From Candidatus Omnitrophota bacterium (GTDB lineage Bacteria; Omnitrophota; Gorgyraeia; Duberdicusellales; 4484-171): a stretch of 16,172 nt of DNA. Position numbers and translations under genes: made by a program. Numbering within the stretch: the stretch's first letter is position 1; every line of letters starts with the position of its first letter. The notes beneath the pieces were generated by a model. That model did no database searches. It saw only the letters and a program-made list of their open reading frames with translations, and was not told where the DNA came from. Shown in pieces: positions 1 through 11,300 of this stretch. The stretch lies in contig JAUVUO010000007.1 in the NCBI GenBank assembly GCA_030601015.1, positions 1 through 16,172 of the forward strand, in the 5' to 3' direction.

Positions 1-73
1 CTGCTATTTCCTTTGCCGATTGATCTAATACCCTGTGGTCAAAAGCCTTGAGTTTAATTCTTAATTTAAGCAT
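1..73 (-). CDS. rpsJ: 30S ribosomal protein S10, N-terminal fragment
   Basis: Only the first 24 codons are inside the window; the rest lies beyond the left edge. The translation begins MLKLRIKLKAFDHRVLDQSA, which matches the conserved S10 start (the KIRIRLKAYDHRLLD-type motif of the family). S10 sits in the head of the 30S subunit and, as NusE, also joins antitermination complexes with NusB. The ATG is 34 bases after the tuf stop. The upstream sequence is A-rich (AAAAGAAAAAATT) and has no GGAGG-like site, so initiation is weak or depends on coupling to tuf. The position after fusA-tuf is the usual junction between the str and S10 operons. Confidence 0.9.
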   Translation of the reverse strand, partial: MLKLRIKLKAFDHRVLDQSAKEIA

Positions 74-107
74 AATTTTTTCTTTTTATTTGTATCTGAT
101 GATCACC

Positions 108-1310
108 TTATTCAATAATTTCAGTAATAACTCCCGCGCCAACTGTCCTTCCTCCTTCACGAATAGCAAACCTCAATTCCTTCTCGGCGGCTACAGGCTG
201 AATCAAAAATATTTCAAGTTCAACATTGTCTCCCGGCATAACCATCTCAACTCCTTTAGGTAATTGACAAGTCCCGGTAACATCTGTTGTTCTAAAATAA
301 AACTGAGGCCTATATCCGGCAAAGAAAGGTGTATGCCTTCCGCCCTCTTCTTTCTTTAAAGCATAAACAGTTGTTTTAAACTTTTTATGCGGAGTAATTG
401 AGGCCGGTTTAGATAAAACCATTCCTCTTTCTACATCCTCTTTAGCTACACCTCTTAAAAGCAAACCAACGTTATCTCCAGCTTGACCTTCATCGAGAAG
501 TTTTCTGAACATTTCGACTCCGGTAACAACTGTCTTTCTGGTTTCTTCTTTAATTCCGACAATCTCTATCTCTTCTCCAACTTTAACTATTCCTCTTTCA
601 ATCCTTCCGGTAACAACAGTACCACGGCCCGAAATAGAAAAGACATCTTCAACCGCCATTAAAAAAGGCTTATCAATGTCTCTTTTGGGTGTTGGAATAT
701 AATCATCTACGGCTTTCATTAACTCCAATATAGGCTTGCAGGCTGGACAATCATCTTTTCCACAAAAACATTCTAAAGCCTTTAAAGCCGAACCTTTAAC
801 TATTGGAATATCTTTTCCCGGGAATTCATATTTTGTAAGTAAATCTCTGATTTCCTCTTCTACTAACTCTACCAATTCTTCATCTTCCATTTGGTCAACT
901 TTATTAATAAATACAACCAACGAAGGAACATTTACCTGTCTTGCCAAAAGAATATGTTCTCTGGTTTGAGGCATCGGCCCATCAGTTGCAGCTACTACTA
1001 AGATAGCTCCATCCATTTGTGCGGCACCAGTAATCATATTTTTAATATAATCAGCGTGACCCGGACAATCAATATGAGCATAATGGCGATTAGCAGTCTC
1101 ATATTCAACATGGGCAATATTTATAGTAACACCTCTTTCTCTTTCTTCGGGAGCTTTATCTATATCTTCGAATTTAAGAGCCTTGGCACCCCCCTTAGTT
1201 GACAAAACCTGAGTTATAGCGGCAGTAAGTGTTGTCTTGCCATGATCAACGTGACCAATTGTACCAATATTCAGATGGGGTTTATTTCTTACAAATTTTT
1301 CTTTTCCCAC
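108..1310 (-). CDS. tuf: Elongation factor Tu
   Basis: EF-Tu carries aminoacyl-tRNA to the ribosomal A site using GTP. The 400-residue product has full family length. The G domain shows the P-loop GHVDHGKT at residues 19-26, DCPGH at 81-85, NKVD at 136-139 and SAL at 174-176; domains II and III follow and the end ([15 protein letters not shown]) is canonical. The start is GTG with a near-perfect Shine-Dalgarno (AAGGAGGTG) upstream, which fits a very highly expressed protein; GTG is also used for tuf in E. coli. The odd part is residues 181-191, where a short insertion brings four cysteines (Cys181, 183, 188, 191; C-x-C-x4-C-x2-C) into a loop that has none in E. coli EF-Tu. The gene starts 19 bases after the fusA stop, completing the usual str order. 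Confidence 0.98.
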   Translation of the reverse strand: MGKEKFVRNKPHLNIGTIGHVDHGKTTLTAAITQVLSTKGGAKALKFEDIDKAPEERERGVTINIAHVEYETANRHYAHIDCPGHADYIKNMITGAAQMDGAILVVAATDGPMPQTREHILLARQVNVPSLVVFINKVDQMEDEELVELVEEEIRDLLTKYEFPGKDIPIVKGSALKALECFCGKDDCPACKPILELMKAVDDYIPTPKRDIDKPFLMAVEDVFSISGRGTVVTGRIERGIVKVGEEIEIVGIKEETRKTVVTGVEMFRKLLDEGQAGDNVGLLLRGVAKEDVERGMVLSKPASITPHKKFKTTVYALKKEEGGRHTPFFAGYRPQFYFRTTDVTGTCQLPKGVEMVMPGDNVELEIFLIQPVAAEKELRFAIREGGRTVGAGVITEIIE

Positions 1311-1314
1311 TCTA

Positions 1315-1323
1315 CACCTCCTT
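1315..1323 (-). promoter_or_regulatory. Strong Shine-Dalgarno of tuf
   Basis: AAGGAGGTG on the minus strand is a nine-base match to the 16S rRNA anti-Shine-Dalgarno consensus. The GGAGG core is 6 bases before the GTG codon. It fixes GTG at 1310 as the tuf start and is the strongest ribosome-binding site I see in the window. Confidence 0.85.
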
Positions 1324-1329
1324 GTCCAA

Positions 1330-3390
1330 TTATGTTCCTAATATTTTAATTAATAAATCATTTGGAACCTTCTCGTAATAAGAAGGCTCTATTGTATAAG
1401 AAGCTCTACCTTGTGTCAAGCTTCTTAATGCATCTGCATAATTAAATACTTCTGACAAAGGCACATCAGCCTTTACTATTCTTAAAACTTTTCGTTCCCT
1501 GATAGATGATATCTTCGAACGGCGTGAATTTAAATCACCAATAACCTGGCTAATGAACTCTGAGGGTGAACTAACTTCTATATCCATAATGGGTTCCAAT
1601 AAAACAGAACTACCTTTTTTAAGGCCATCCCTTACAGCTATCTCAGCTGCTACCTTAAAAGCTAATTCTGAAGAATCAACATCATGATAAGATCCGTCTA
1701 TTAAAGTAATCCTAAGATCTACCAAGGGATATCCTCCTAAAATACCGCTGCAGGAAGCTTCTTCAACTCCTTCTTTAACCGCGGGTATATATTCTTTAGG
1801 AATTACCCCGGATTTCATCTTATTTTCAAAAATTACACCTTTACCTTTATTTAAAGGTTCCATTAAGAGGACAATATGCCCATATTGGCCTCTTCCTCCT
1901 GTTTGTTGTATAAACTTGCCCACTGATTCAATCTTCTTAGTAATTGTTTCTTTATAGGCAACTTGAGGTTTCCCAACTTTTGCTTTTACATTAAATTCTC
2001 TTATTAACCTATCTACCATTATCTCTAAATGAAGCTGCCCCATACCTGAAATTATATTTTGTCCTGTCTCTCGATTATAAGCAATTTTAAAAGATGGATC
2101 TTCTTCCGATAATTTTGTTAAAGCCATAAAAAGTTTATCTTGGTCAGATTGAGTTTTAGGCTCTATAGCTAATGAAACTACCGGCTCAGGGAATCTTATT
2201 TCTTCTATAAGTACCTGATGATTGATATCACACAATGTATCTCCTGTAGTAGTATTTTTTAATCCAACTAAACAAACTATATCTCCGGGGTTAGCTTCAT
2301 TTACTACCTCTTGTTTATTGGCGTGCATTTTTAAAATTTTAGTAACTTTTTCTTTTTGTTTTTTTGATGAGTTAAATATCTGAGAAGATGAACTAATCTT
2401 CCCTGAATATATCCTGGTATAAAACAGTTTACCTACAAAAGGATCAGTAAATACCTTAAAACATATGGCACACAAAGGCAATGTCAAAGGTGATTTGTTT
2501 TCTTGGTTTTTTTCATTAAATAATCCCGAAATCTTATCACCGTTAACTTCTAAAGGATAGGGCAAATAATTACCTATCGCATCTAATAATTCTTGTATCC
2601 CTTTATTTCTAAGTGAAGCACCACATAATATAGGGACAAATTTATTTAAAATAACATATTTTCTAATTGTAGAATTAATTTCTTCTTCTCTTATTTCAGC
2701 GCCCTCAATAACTTTGCACATAAATGAATCGTCAAATTCAGATAATTTTTCTAATAAATAATCTCTATGTTTGGAGGCTTTTAATTTCAAATCGTCTGGT
2801 ATAATTTTCTTAATTATTTTTTCGCCAAGTTTGTCTTCATATCTTATTAACTTGTTTTGAATTAGATCTATGATTCCAACAAACTCATCATTTTCGTAAA
2901 CAGGTATTTGGATAGGCGCGGCCACCATGTGCAGTTTATCTTTCATTTCATCTACAACTGTAAAAAAATCCGCACCTGCCCTATCCATTTTATTTATAAA
3001 AGCAATCCTGGGAACCTGATAATTATCTGCTTGATGCCATACTGTTTCAGATTGAGGCTCTACACCACCTACTCCGCAAAATATAACAACTACACCATCC
3101 AAAACCTTCAAAGAACGTTCTACTTCTACTGTAAAATCAATATGCCCGGGAGTATCGATAATATTTATTTCAAAACCTTTCCATTTACAATGAGTTGCCG
3201 CGCTTGTTATAGTTATTCCTCTCTCTTTTTCCTGAACCATCCAATCAGTTGTCGCGGTACCTTCATGGACTTCTCCAATTTTATAGGTTTTCCCTGAATA
3301 ATATAATATTCTTTCCGTAGTAGTAGTTTTACCTGCATCAATATGAGCTATAAAACCAATATTTCTAATAAGTTTTAGACTGGAGTTCAT
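1330..3390 (-). CDS. fusA: Elongation factor G
   Basis: EF-G is the translocase GTPase; with RRF it also splits post-termination ribosomes. Counted from the upstream GTG at 3414, residues 23-30 are the P-loop AHIDAGKT, 87-91 DTPGH and 141-144 NKMD. Domain IV ([20 protein letters not shown]) and the domain V end ([19 protein letters not shown]) are complete. Two starts are possible: the GTG at 3414 (694 residues) and an in-frame ATG at 3390 (686 residues). I chose the ATG because the family normally has about 8-12 residues before RNIG. Neither start has a clear Shine-Dalgarno: an AAGGTGAAAGG stretch lies too far upstream of the ATG and overlaps the GTG. The switch-region text [12 protein letters not shown] has a cysteine where E. 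coli-type EF-G usually reads DAVAGVEPQ; similar text occurs in some other EF-G subfamilies, so subtype is open. The gene lies between rpsG and tuf as in a normal str operon. Confidence 0.96.
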   Translation of the reverse strand: MNSSLKLIRNIGFIAHIDAGKTTTTERILYYSGKTYKIGEVHEGTATTDWMVQEKERGITITSAATHCKWKGFEINIIDTPGHIDFTVEVERSLKVLDGVVVIFCGVGGVEPQSETVWHQADNYQVPRIAFINKMDRAGADFFTVVDEMKDKLHMVAAPIQIPVYENDEFVGIIDLIQNKLIRYEDKLGEKIIKKIIPDDLKLKASKHRDYLLEKLSEFDDSFMCKVIEGAEIREEEINSTIRKYVILNKFVPILCGASLRNKGIQELLDAIGNYLPYPLEVNGDKISGLFNEKNQENKSPLTLPLCAICFKVFTDPFVGKLFYTRIYSGKISSSSQIFNSSKKQKEKVTKILKMHANKQEVVNEANPGDIVCLVGLKNTTTGDTLCDINHQVLIEEIRFPEPVVSLAIEPKTQSDQDKLFMALTKLSEEDPSFKIAYNRETGQNIISGMGQLHLEIMVDRLIREFNVKAKVGKPQVAYKETITKKIESVGKFIQQTGGRGQYGHIVLLMEPLNKGKGVIFENKMKSGVIPKEYIPAVKEGVEEASCSGILGGYPLVDLRITLIDGSYHDVDSSELAFKVAAEIAVRDGLKKGSSVLLEPIMDIEVSSPSEFISQVIGDLNSRRSKISSIRERKVLRIVKADVPLSEVFNYADALRSLTQGRASYTIEPSYYEKVPNDLLIKILGT

Positions 3391-3453
3391 TTCAATTAGA
3401 GTTAAACCTTTCACCTTAAATACTCTTTTTTTTTATAGAAATTATAAAACTGT

Positions 3454-3921
3454 CTAATATTTAAAATGAGCAAATGCTTTGTTAGCATCAGCCATTTTAT
3501 GTGTGTCGTCTCTTTTCTTAATTACCGCGCCCTCTCTCCTAAAAGCAAACATTAACTCTTCTGCAAGTTTAATCTTCATGGGTTTGCCCTTTTTCTTTTG
3601 AGCAAAACTTTTAACCCACCTCAAAACCATAGTAGTACCTTTATCCTTAGGAACTTCTAAAGGAACCTGATAAGTTGCTCCTCCTATTCTTCTTGGTTTT
3701 ACTGCCATTCTTGGACGGGCATTGTCTAAAGCTGTAAGAAAAACTTTTAACGGATCATCATTTGTTTTTTCAGCAACTATATCTAAAGCATCATATATTA
3801 TTTTTTGAGCGGTATTCTTTTTACCATCAACCATAATAATATTAACAAACTGGCCCACTACTTCTGAATCAAATCTGGGATCCGGCTTTATTTCTCTTTT
3901 TTGAGCTTTCTTTCTTCTCAT
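3454..3921 (-). CDS. rpsG: 30S ribosomal protein S7
   Basis: S7 nucleates assembly of the 30S head on the 3' domain of 16S rRNA and touches the E-site tRNA. The 155-residue product has normal length and contains the family blocks PDPRFDSEVVGQFVNIIM, ALDNARPRMAVKPRRIGGATYQVP and ELMFAFRREGAVIKKRDDTHKMADANKAF. The ATG has an AGGAGG Shine-Dalgarno (3927-3932) five bases upstream. It follows rpsL by 55 bases and precedes fusA. In E. coli, S7 represses str expression through the rpsL-rpsG gap. Here that gap is about half as long and I cannot pick out a convincing S7-binding fold by eye. Confidence 0.97.
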   Translation of the reverse strand: MRRKKAQKREIKPDPRFDSEVVGQFVNIIMVDGKKNTAQKIIYDALDIVAEKTNDDPLKVFLTALDNARPRMAVKPRRIGGATYQVPLEVPKDKGTTMVLRWVKSFAQKKKGKPMKIKLAEELMFAFRREGAVIKKRDDTHKMADANKAFAHFKY

Positions 3922-3976
3922 TTTTTCCTCCTGAAAACCGTAATTACACTTTATAACATCAAAACAAAACTTCTAA

Positions 3977-4354
3977 TTATTTAGCTTTTGGCCTTTTAGC
4001 CCCATATTTAGAGCGTGATCTTTTTCGATTCTGAACTCCCTGACAATCAAGAGTCCCTCGTACAATATGATATCTTACTCCGGGAAGATCCTTTACTCTT
4101 CCTCCCCTAACCAAAACCATAGAATGTTCTTGCAAATTATGTCCTTCACCGGGAATATACGCGGAAACTTCTTCTGAATTTGTCAATCTTACCCTTGCAA
4201 TCTTCCGCAACGCGGAATTGGGCTTTTTAGGAGTCATAGTTTTTACTTGTACACATACACCTCGTCTTTGCGGACAATTATGTAAAGCCGGGGCTTTACC
4301 TTTTTTCTTTTTCAATACACGCGGTTTTCTTAATAATTGAACTATTGTTGGCAT
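3977..4354 (-). CDS. rpsL: 30S ribosomal protein S12
   Basis: S12 is part of the decoding centre and affects translational fidelity. The 125-residue product is the normal length. The first conserved loop [11 protein letters not shown] includes Lys43 and the second, [13 protein letters not shown], includes Lys88 (numbering with Met). Both are the wild-type lysines whose changes give streptomycin resistance in E. coli, and Asp89, the usual beta-methylthiolation site, is present. The gene starts inside the end of rpoC (13-base overlap including the rpoC stop). Its Shine-Dalgarno GAGGTGG lies within rpoC coding sequence, four bases before the ATG. This overlap ties the RNA polymerase genes to the str genes. 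Confidence 0.97.
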   Translation of the reverse strand: MPTIVQLLRKPRVLKKKKGKAPALHNCPQRRGVCVQVKTMTPKKPNSALRKIARVRLTNSEEVSAYIPGEGHNLQEHSMVLVRGGRVKDLPGVRYHIVRGTLDCQGVQNRKRSRSKYGAKRPKAK

Positions 4355-4365
4355 TTTTCCACCTC
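4342..4365 (-). promoter_or_regulatory. Translational overlap rpoC-rpsL
   Basis: The rpsL Shine-Dalgarno GAGGTGG (4359-4365) and its ATG (4352-4354) are inside rpoC, whose TAG (4342-4344) falls 13 bases into rpsL in another frame. No promoter or terminator can fit between the genes, so rpsL must be read from a transcript that includes rpoC, unless a promoter lies inside rpoC. Confidence 0.7.
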
Positions 4366-7300
4366 GACTTTTCTATATACATTTAATCCAGTACCTGCAG
4401 GGATAAGATGCCCTACTATAACATTCTCTTTTAACCCTTGCAGCTTATCTATTTTACCCGCTGTTGCCGCATCAGCCAATATTCGTGTAGTTTCCTGAAA
4501 ACTAGCAGCTGATATAAAACTCTTCGTACTTAAGGATGCTTTTGTAATACCCAAGAGTAAAGGAGATGCTGTTGCCGGCTTGCCCCCTTTCTTGATAATT
4601 TTTTCATTCTCTTTACGAAAATCCCATTTATCAACAGCTTCCCCAGGCAAATAAATACTATCACCTGAATCAACTATTTTTACCTTCTTAAGCATTTCTC
4701 TAATAATCACCTCAATATGCTTATCATTAATCCTTACTCCTTGTAACCGATAAATTTCTTGAACCTCATTGACCAAATACTCCTGCAACACTTTATCACC
4801 GCAGACTCTTAATATATCTTGCAAAACTATTGGGCCTTCAGTAAGCTGCTGTCCGGCAGAAATTTGATCGCCCCCATAAACTACAGGATGAGCTCCAACT
4901 GGAATTGCATAATCTCTTTCCATACCGGTTGAACTGCGAACAATTATTTTCCTTTCTCCCTTTTCTTCAGCGAATTCTATAAATCCATCTATTTCACTTA
5001 TTACCGACGGATTTTTAGGCCTTCTAGCTTCAAATAATTCCGCTACTCTGGGTAAACCTCCAGTAATATCCCGTGTTTTGGCTACTAAACGAGGGGTTTT
5101 AGCAATAACATCACCAGACTCTACCTTATCATCGGCCCCTACCATTATATGAGCACCTGTAGGCAAAGGATAAATTCCTAAAACTTCATCATTGTCGGAA
5201 AGTATTATTATTTGCGGATGATAATCACTTTTAAAATCTAGAACAACCCTCTCTTTTCTACCTGTAGTAGTGTTCAATTCTTCCTGGATAGTTACTTTAT
5301 CGATAATATCTTCATACTTAATTTTACCATTAACTTCTGAAAGAATCGGTGAGGAATACGGATCCCATCTCACAAAAGTCTTACCTTTTTCAACTTTTCC
5401 ATTCTCCGGGAAAAGAATCATTGAACCTTGAGGTACAGGATTCCTCTGTGATTCTAGGCCTCTATCATCATTAACACTTATCATACCATTTCTGTTAAGA
5501 ACTACAAAATATTTTCCTTTATGAGCAACCTTAAGATTATGATATTTAATGATTCCTTTTTCTCTCGATTTTATAAAAGCACGTTCTGCGACTCTTGAGG
5601 CAGTTCCTCCAATATGAAACGTTCTCATAGTCAACTGAGTTCCCGGCTCACCTATAGACTGTGCTGCTATTACACCTACCGCCTCACCTAACTCAACTAA
5701 CCTTCTCGATGCCAAATTTTTCCCATAACACTTAACACAAACTCCCCTCTCTGACTCGCACGTTAACACACTTCTTATTCTTATTTTCTCCAAACCTAAC
5801 CGTTCTATCTTACTTGCTTCTTCTTCTGTAATTAATTCACCCACTTTCACTATTATTTCATCACTTACTAAGTCAACAATATTATCTAAACCAACTCTTC
5901 CTATAATTCTTTCTTTCAAAGAAACTACAACATCTTCACCTTCTACTATTTCTGATACAGTTATTCCGTTAACAGTCCTGCAATCATCTTCTACAATTAT
6001 AACTTCCTGAGCTACGTCAACTAACCTGCGGGTAAGATACCCGGCATCGGCAGTTTTCAAAGCCGTATCAGCTAAACCTTTTCTTGCTCCATGAGTTGAA
6101 ATAAAATATTCCAAAACTGTCAGGCCTTCTTTAAAATTAGAAGTAATCGGTATTTCTATAATTTCTCCGGAGGGTTTAGCCATAAGGCCTCTCATACCCG
6201 CCAACTGTCTCACCTGAAGTTTTGAACCTCTAGCCCCTGAATCCGCCATCATAAAAATCGGATTATTACGGTTCATATTTGAAAAAACAAGATCTGCAAC
6301 TTTATCTGTAGTACGTGTCCACACATCAATAATTTTATTATGTCTTTCCCTTTCTGTAATAATCCCTTTTCTATATTGGTCTTCTACTTTAACTAATTCA
6401 CCATGTGCCTCATCAACACATTCCTGTTTTTGAGACGGAATCTCTAAATCGCCGATAGCTACACTAACCCCTCCTATTGTGGCATATTCAAAACCTAAAT
6501 TTTTTATATCATCCAAAAGAACAATTACCGCCCCATGCCCAAAATCCTTATAACATTCACTAATAATTTCGGAAACATTTCCTTTAGATAAAGGCTCATT
6601 AACATATCTAAAACCTTTAGGTAAAATTTCATTAAATATTACTCTTCCCACTGTAGTCTCGACAATCTTTCTTTCCCCATTTTCATATATTCTTAATTTA
6701 ATTATCGCATTAAGTTCGACTTCCTCATCCTGGTATGCCGTAACTACTTCATCACTATTAGAAAAAACTATCCCCTCACCTTTCGCATTTTTCTGTTCCG
6801 AAGTCAAATATCTACATCCTATAATCATATCCTGACTCGGAGCAATAACCGGCCTGCCATCAGAGGGTGAAAAAATATTATTAACTGAAAGCATTAAAAG
6901 TCTTGCTTCAACTTGAGCTTCTAAAGATAATGGTAAATGAACCGCCATCTGGTCTCCATCAAAATCAGCATTAAACGCGGCACAAACAAGCGGATGCAGC
7001 TTAATGGCTTTCCCTTCAACAAGCACAGGGAAAAAAGCCTGAATACTTAAACGATGCAATGTGGGTGCACGGTTAAGCAAAACAGGATGTCCTTTAATTA
7101 CTTCTTCTAATATATCCCAAACTTCAACCCTAGCCCTCTCTACCATTCTACGGGCACCTTTTATAGTATGAACGAACCCTTTCTCTCTTAATTTTTTAAT
7201 AATAAAAGGTTCTACTAATTCCAATGCCATTTGTTTAGGTATCCCACATTGATGTAATTTTAAATCCGGGCCGACAACAATAACACTTCTACCCGAATAA

Positions 7301-8313
7301 TCCACCCTTTTACCTAATAAATTTTGTCGAAACCGTCCTTGTTTTCCCTTAAGCATATCTGAAAGACTCTTTAACGGACGATTCTGAGGCCCAACAACCG
7401 GACGGCCATGACGGCCATTCTCAATAACAGCATCAACCGCCTCTTGAAGCATCCTTTTTTCATTTCTGATTATTATATCAGGAGCACCTAAACCCATCAA
7501 TTTTTTTAAACGATTATTTCTATTTAATACCCTTCGATAAAGATCATTCAAATCAGAAGAAGCAAATCGGCCGCCATCTAACGGAACTAACGGCCTCAAA
7601 TCCGGAGGTATAACAGGCAGTATATCTAAAACCATCCATTCAGGTAAATTCTCTGACCGGCGAAAATCTTCAACTATCTTCAACCTTTTAAAATGTCTTT
7701 TGTTAGCGCCTACTTTGCCTTTAGCTATATTTTTTCTTATCTCTTTACTGAGTTTATCTAAATCAACAATTTTAAGTAGTTCTTTTATTGCCGCGCCGCC
7801 GATACCGGATATAAATTTATCCCCAAATTCTTCTCTTGCTTTACAGTAAGCCTCTTCATTTAAAAGCTGAGATTTTTTTAAATTAGTTACCCCGGGATCT
7901 ATAACAACATACTCTTCGTAATAAATTATTTTCTCTAATTGTTTAATCGTTAAATCTAAAATTGCACCAATCCTAGATGAAAGAACTTTAAAAAACCATA
8001 TATGAGTTACTGGAGTAGCTAATTCAATATGCCCCATACGTTGTCTACGAACAGAAGAATGTAATATATCTACTCCACAGCGATCACACTTTGTCCCTTT
8101 GAATTTTATTCCTTTTAATTTTCCGCAATGACATTCCCAATCTTTAGCCGGGCCAAATGTTTTTTCGCAAAAAAGACCATCTTTTTCAGGTTTCAATGTT
8201 CTATAATTTAAAGTCTCAGCCTTTCTTACTTCCCCTGATGACCAACTCTTAATAACCTCAGGTGAAGCCAATTTTATACTTATATGGTCAAAAAAAGCTG
8301 CTTCTTCTATCAT
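4342..8313 (-). CDS. rpoC: DNA-directed RNA polymerase subunit beta'
   Basis: This is the largest catalytic subunit of RNA polymerase, complete at 1323 residues. An N-terminal zinc site is visible at Cys61, 63, 76 and 79 (C-x-C-x12-C-x2-C), followed by the clamp text [15 protein letters not shown]. The active-site loop NADFDGD, which binds the catalytic magnesium, is at about 448-454. The second zinc site uses Cys778, 852, 859 and 862. The bridge helix and trigger loop follow ([24 protein letters not shown] at about 879-903). About 165 residues then separate FHIGG from [17 protein letters not shown] at about 1080-1096: this is the SI3-type trigger-loop insertion of Gram-negative-type polymerases. 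The ATG overlaps the rpoB TGA as ATGA and has AAGGAGAG upstream, inside rpoB. The 3' end overlaps rpsL by 13 bases. Confidence 0.98.
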   Translation of the reverse strand: MIEEAAFFDHISIKLASPEVIKSWSSGEVRKAETLNYRTLKPEKDGLFCEKTFGPAKDWECHCGKLKGIKFKGTKCDRCGVDILHSSVRRQRMGHIELATPVTHIWFFKVLSSRIGAILDLTIKQLEKIIYYEEYVVIDPGVTNLKKSQLLNEEAYCKAREEFGDKFISGIGGAAIKELLKIVDLDKLSKEIRKNIAKGKVGANKRHFKRLKIVEDFRRSENLPEWMVLDILPVIPPDLRPLVPLDGGRFASSDLNDLYRRVLNRNNRLKKLMGLGAPDIIIRNEKRMLQEAVDAVIENGRHGRPVVGPQNRPLKSLSDMLKGKQGRFRQNLLGKRVDYSGRSVIVVGPDLKLHQCGIPKQMALELVEPFIIKKLREKGFVHTIKGARRMVERARVEVWDILEEVIKGHPVLLNRAPTLHRLSIQAFFPVLVEGKAIKLHPLVCAAFNADFDGDQMAVHLPLSLEAQVEARLLMLSVNNIFSPSDGRPVIAPSQDMIIGCRYLTSEQKNAKGEGIVFSNSDEVVTAYQDEEVELNAIIKLRIYENGERKIVETTVGRVIFNEILPKGFRYVNEPLSKGNVSEIISECYKDFGHGAVIVLLDDIKNLGFEYATIGGVSVAIGDLEIPSQKQECVDEAHGELVKVEDQYRKGIITERERHNKIIDVWTRTTDKVADLVFSNMNRNNPIFMMADSGARGSKLQVRQLAGMRGLMAKPSGEIIEIPITSNFKEGLTVLEYFISTHGARKGLADTALKTADAGYLTRRLVDVAQEVIIVEDDCRTVNGITVSEIVEGEDVVVSLKERIIGRVGLDNIVDLVSDEIIVKVGELITEEEASKIERLGLEKIRIRSVLTCESERGVCVKCYGKNLASRRLVELGEAVGVIAAQSIGEPGTQLTMRTFHIGGTASRVAERAFIKSREKGIIKYHNLKVAHKGKYFVVLNRNGMISVNDDRGLESQRNPVPQGSMILFPENGKVEKGKTFVRWDPYSSPILSEVNGKIKYEDIIDKVTIQEELNTTTGRKERVVLDFKSDYHPQIIILSDNDEVLGIYPLPTGAHIMVGADDKVESGDVIAKTPRLVAKTRDITGGLPRVAELFEARRPKNPSVISEIDGFIEFAEEKGERKIIVRSSTGMERDYAIPVGAHPVVYGGDQISAGQQLTEGPIVLQDILRVCGDKVLQEYLVNEVQEIYRLQGVRINDKHIEVIIREMLKKVKIVDSGDSIYLPGEAVDKWDFRKENEKIIKKGGKPATASPLLLGITKASLSTKSFISAASFQETTRILADAATAGKIDKLQGLKENVIVGHLIPAGTGLNVYRKVEVEKCQQ

Positions 8314-8324
8314 TTACTCTCCTT
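8310..8324 (-). promoter_or_regulatory. Translational coupling site rpoB-rpoC (ATGA overlap)
   Basis: The rpoC ATG (8311-8313) and the rpoB TGA (8310-8312) share four bases as ATGA. The rpoC Shine-Dalgarno AAGGAGAG (8317-8324) lies in the last rpoB codons. This is the classic layout for re-initiation by a terminating ribosome and would help keep beta and beta' synthesis equal. Confidence 0.75.
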
Positions 8325-11300
8325 TTCTGCCCTTACATCTAAACAAAGTCCTTGCAATTCTTTCAATAATACATTAAAAGATTCTGGAACCGAAGGTCGA
8401 AATTTTTGCTCACCCCTTACAATTGCTTCGTAGATACGTGTCCTACCCTCAACATCATCACTTTTTACAGTTAACACTTCTTGTAAAGTAAAAGCAGCTC
8501 CATAAGCTTCAAGTGCCCATACTTCCATCTCTCCAAAACGCTGCCCCCCAAATTGTGCTTTTCCTCCTAAAGGCTGCTGAGTTATAAGAGAATAAGGCCC
8601 GATAGCTCTAGCATGAATTTTATCATCAATCATATGGTTCAACTTTAATACATACATATAACCTACACCAGCTTTTTGAGCAAAAGGCTTTCCTGTATAT
8701 CCATCATAAAGAATAACCTTACCATCTTTACTAAGATCTGCATCTTTTAATAGATTTCCAATATCTTCATCACGGGCGCCATCAAAAACCGGAGACATAT
8801 TCCTCTTGTTTAATTTTTTAGCCGCCCAACCTGTATGCATTTCCAAAAGCTGCCCAACATTCATTCGAGAAGGCACACCTAAAGGATTTAAAACAATATC
8901 TACAGGGGTCCCATCTTCTAAATATGGCATATCCTCTTCCGGTAAAATTTTTGAAATTACACCTTTATTCCCATGTCTGCCAGAAAGTTTATCCCCAGCA
9001 GATATTTTTCTTTTCATCGCGACAAAAACAACCACCCTTTTCAAAACACCGGCAGGAAGTTCATCTCCTTTCTTAATCTTGGCTCTTTCAAGTTCTCTTT
9101 CAATAGCTAATTCAGCAAGCCGTCCTTCGTATATATTGAATATTGCTTTTGTCTCTTCATTATCTTCATAATCTTCATATTTTATCTTTTTCTCACTCTT
9201 ACCCAATATTAAACTTACTCTTTTAGATCGCTCTTGTTCTAATAAATTTTTTTCCTCTTCATAATATTTTTCAATTTCTCTAATTTTCCTTAATTCTTCT
9301 GTTTTTTCTTTTTTAGATTTTCGTCCTCTATCTTTTCTTTGAAAAACCTCAACATTCCTTATCACACCATAAATTCCAGGTGGAACCCTTAATGAAGTAT
9401 CTTTAACATCCGCGGCCTTTTCTCCGAAAATTGCTCTAAGCAATCTTTCTTCAGGAGAAAGCTCTTTTTCTGTTTTTGGAGTTACTCTGCCGACTAAAAT
9501 ATCATCAGGCATAACCTCAGCGCCTATCCTTATAACCCCGGTATCATCCAAATTCCTTAAGGCCTCTTCACTAATATTCGGGATATCCCTTGTAACATCT
9601 TCGTTGCCTAATCGAGTTTCTCTAGCTTCTAATTCAAATTTTTCAATATGCACTGATGTTAACACATCATCTTTAACTAATCTCTCATTGAGTATTATGG
9701 CATCTTCAAAATTATAGCCTCTCCAAGGAATAAATGCCACTAACAGATTTGTGCCTAAGGCAATTTCTCCGTTCTTTGTAGCCATTCCATCAGCTATTAT
9801 AGTATTCCTCTTAATTACATCGCCTTTTTTAACTAACGGCCTCTGATTTATACATGTATCAGCATTTGATCTACTAAACTTTTTCAATTTATAAACAAAA
9901 TTATTAATTTTTATAGCCGAAGCATCAACTTCCGTAACCTTACCGGCTTCCTGACTTATAAGCATTACTCCACTATCCCTAGCTAACTTTTCTTCAATAC
10001 CTGTTCCCACTAAAGGTTCTTGAGGAAAAAGCAATGGAACAGCTTGTCTCTGCATATTAGATCCCATCAATGCTCTGTTAGCATCATCATGTTCTAAAAA
10101 TGGTATTAAAGAAGCAGAAACCGAAATAATCTGCTGATTAGAAATATCCATATATTCAAGTTCTTTAGGTTTAACATTTGGAAACTTACCTTTATATCTA
10201 GCATAAATTTCTTTATCTAAAATTTTCCCATCATTATCTATGTTAGCAGTTACTTGAGCTATAATTTTATTTTCTTCTTCATCTGCCGTTAAATATTCCA
10301 CCTTATCCAACACTTTTCCATCTTCAACTTTTCTATAAGGTGTTGAAAGGAATCCTAAAGGATTTATCAAAGAATGTGTAGTTAAAGATGACAATAGCCC
10401 AATATTTGCCCCTTCCGGAGTTTCAATAGGACAAATTTTACCATAATGAGTAGGATGAACATCTCTAACTTCAAAACCGGCTCTTTCTCGTGATAAACCA
10501 CCGGGGCCCATTGCAGATAATCTCCTTTTGTGGGTCATCTCAGCTAGGGGGTTAGTTTGATCCATGAATTGTGAAAGCGGTGACCTACCGAAAAAATCCT
10601 GTATCTGACTAGAAAAAGCCCTTGAATTTATAAGATGCTGTATAGAAAATCCGTGTGTGGTTATAAGCGTATATCTTTCTATAAATGTACGTTCAACTCT
10701 CAATAACCCTATCCTCACCTGGTGCTGCAGAAGTTCGCCTATAAGTTTTACTCTTCTATTTGAAAGATGATCTATATCATCAATTTCTCTTTTACCTGCT
10801 TTAACCTCAAGAAGCGTCTTTATAATTAAAACAACTGTTTCAATATCTAATGTCCTTTTATTTAAGCTTAAATTCATATTTAATTTCTTATTAAGAAGAT
10901 ATCTTCCAACCCGTGCCAAATCATATCTTCTGGGATCCAAAAACATGCGATGAAAAACCTCTTTAGAGGCTTCTAATGTGATCGGCTCTGTGGGCCGCAT
11001 TTTTTTATAAAAATCTAAATAGGCTTCTTCTCGATTATTAGTAATATCTTTCTTAACAGTATTTACTATTTCCGGATAAGGTTTATCAGAAAATTGACTA
11101 TATATTTCATCACTGGTCGAAAGACCCATTATACGTAAAACTTGGGTGGCAGGAAAAGTCTTTCTCCTATCAATTATTGCAGTAATTGTATCATTAATAT
11201 CAGTTCGAAATTCAAACCAATACCCCCTATAAGGAATTATACGTGCAAAATACATCTTCTTACCTGTGGTATGTGTTTCGTCTTCAAAAAATACCCCGGG

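Noticed and set aside
8806..9171. A 121-codon plus-strand open frame opposite rpoB
   Set aside because: It lies wholly antisense to strongly conserved RpoB sequence and has no family resemblance or ribosome-binding site of note. The other plus-strand open frames (for example 2908-3297 opposite fusA and 11914-12189 opposite rplL) fail for the same reason.
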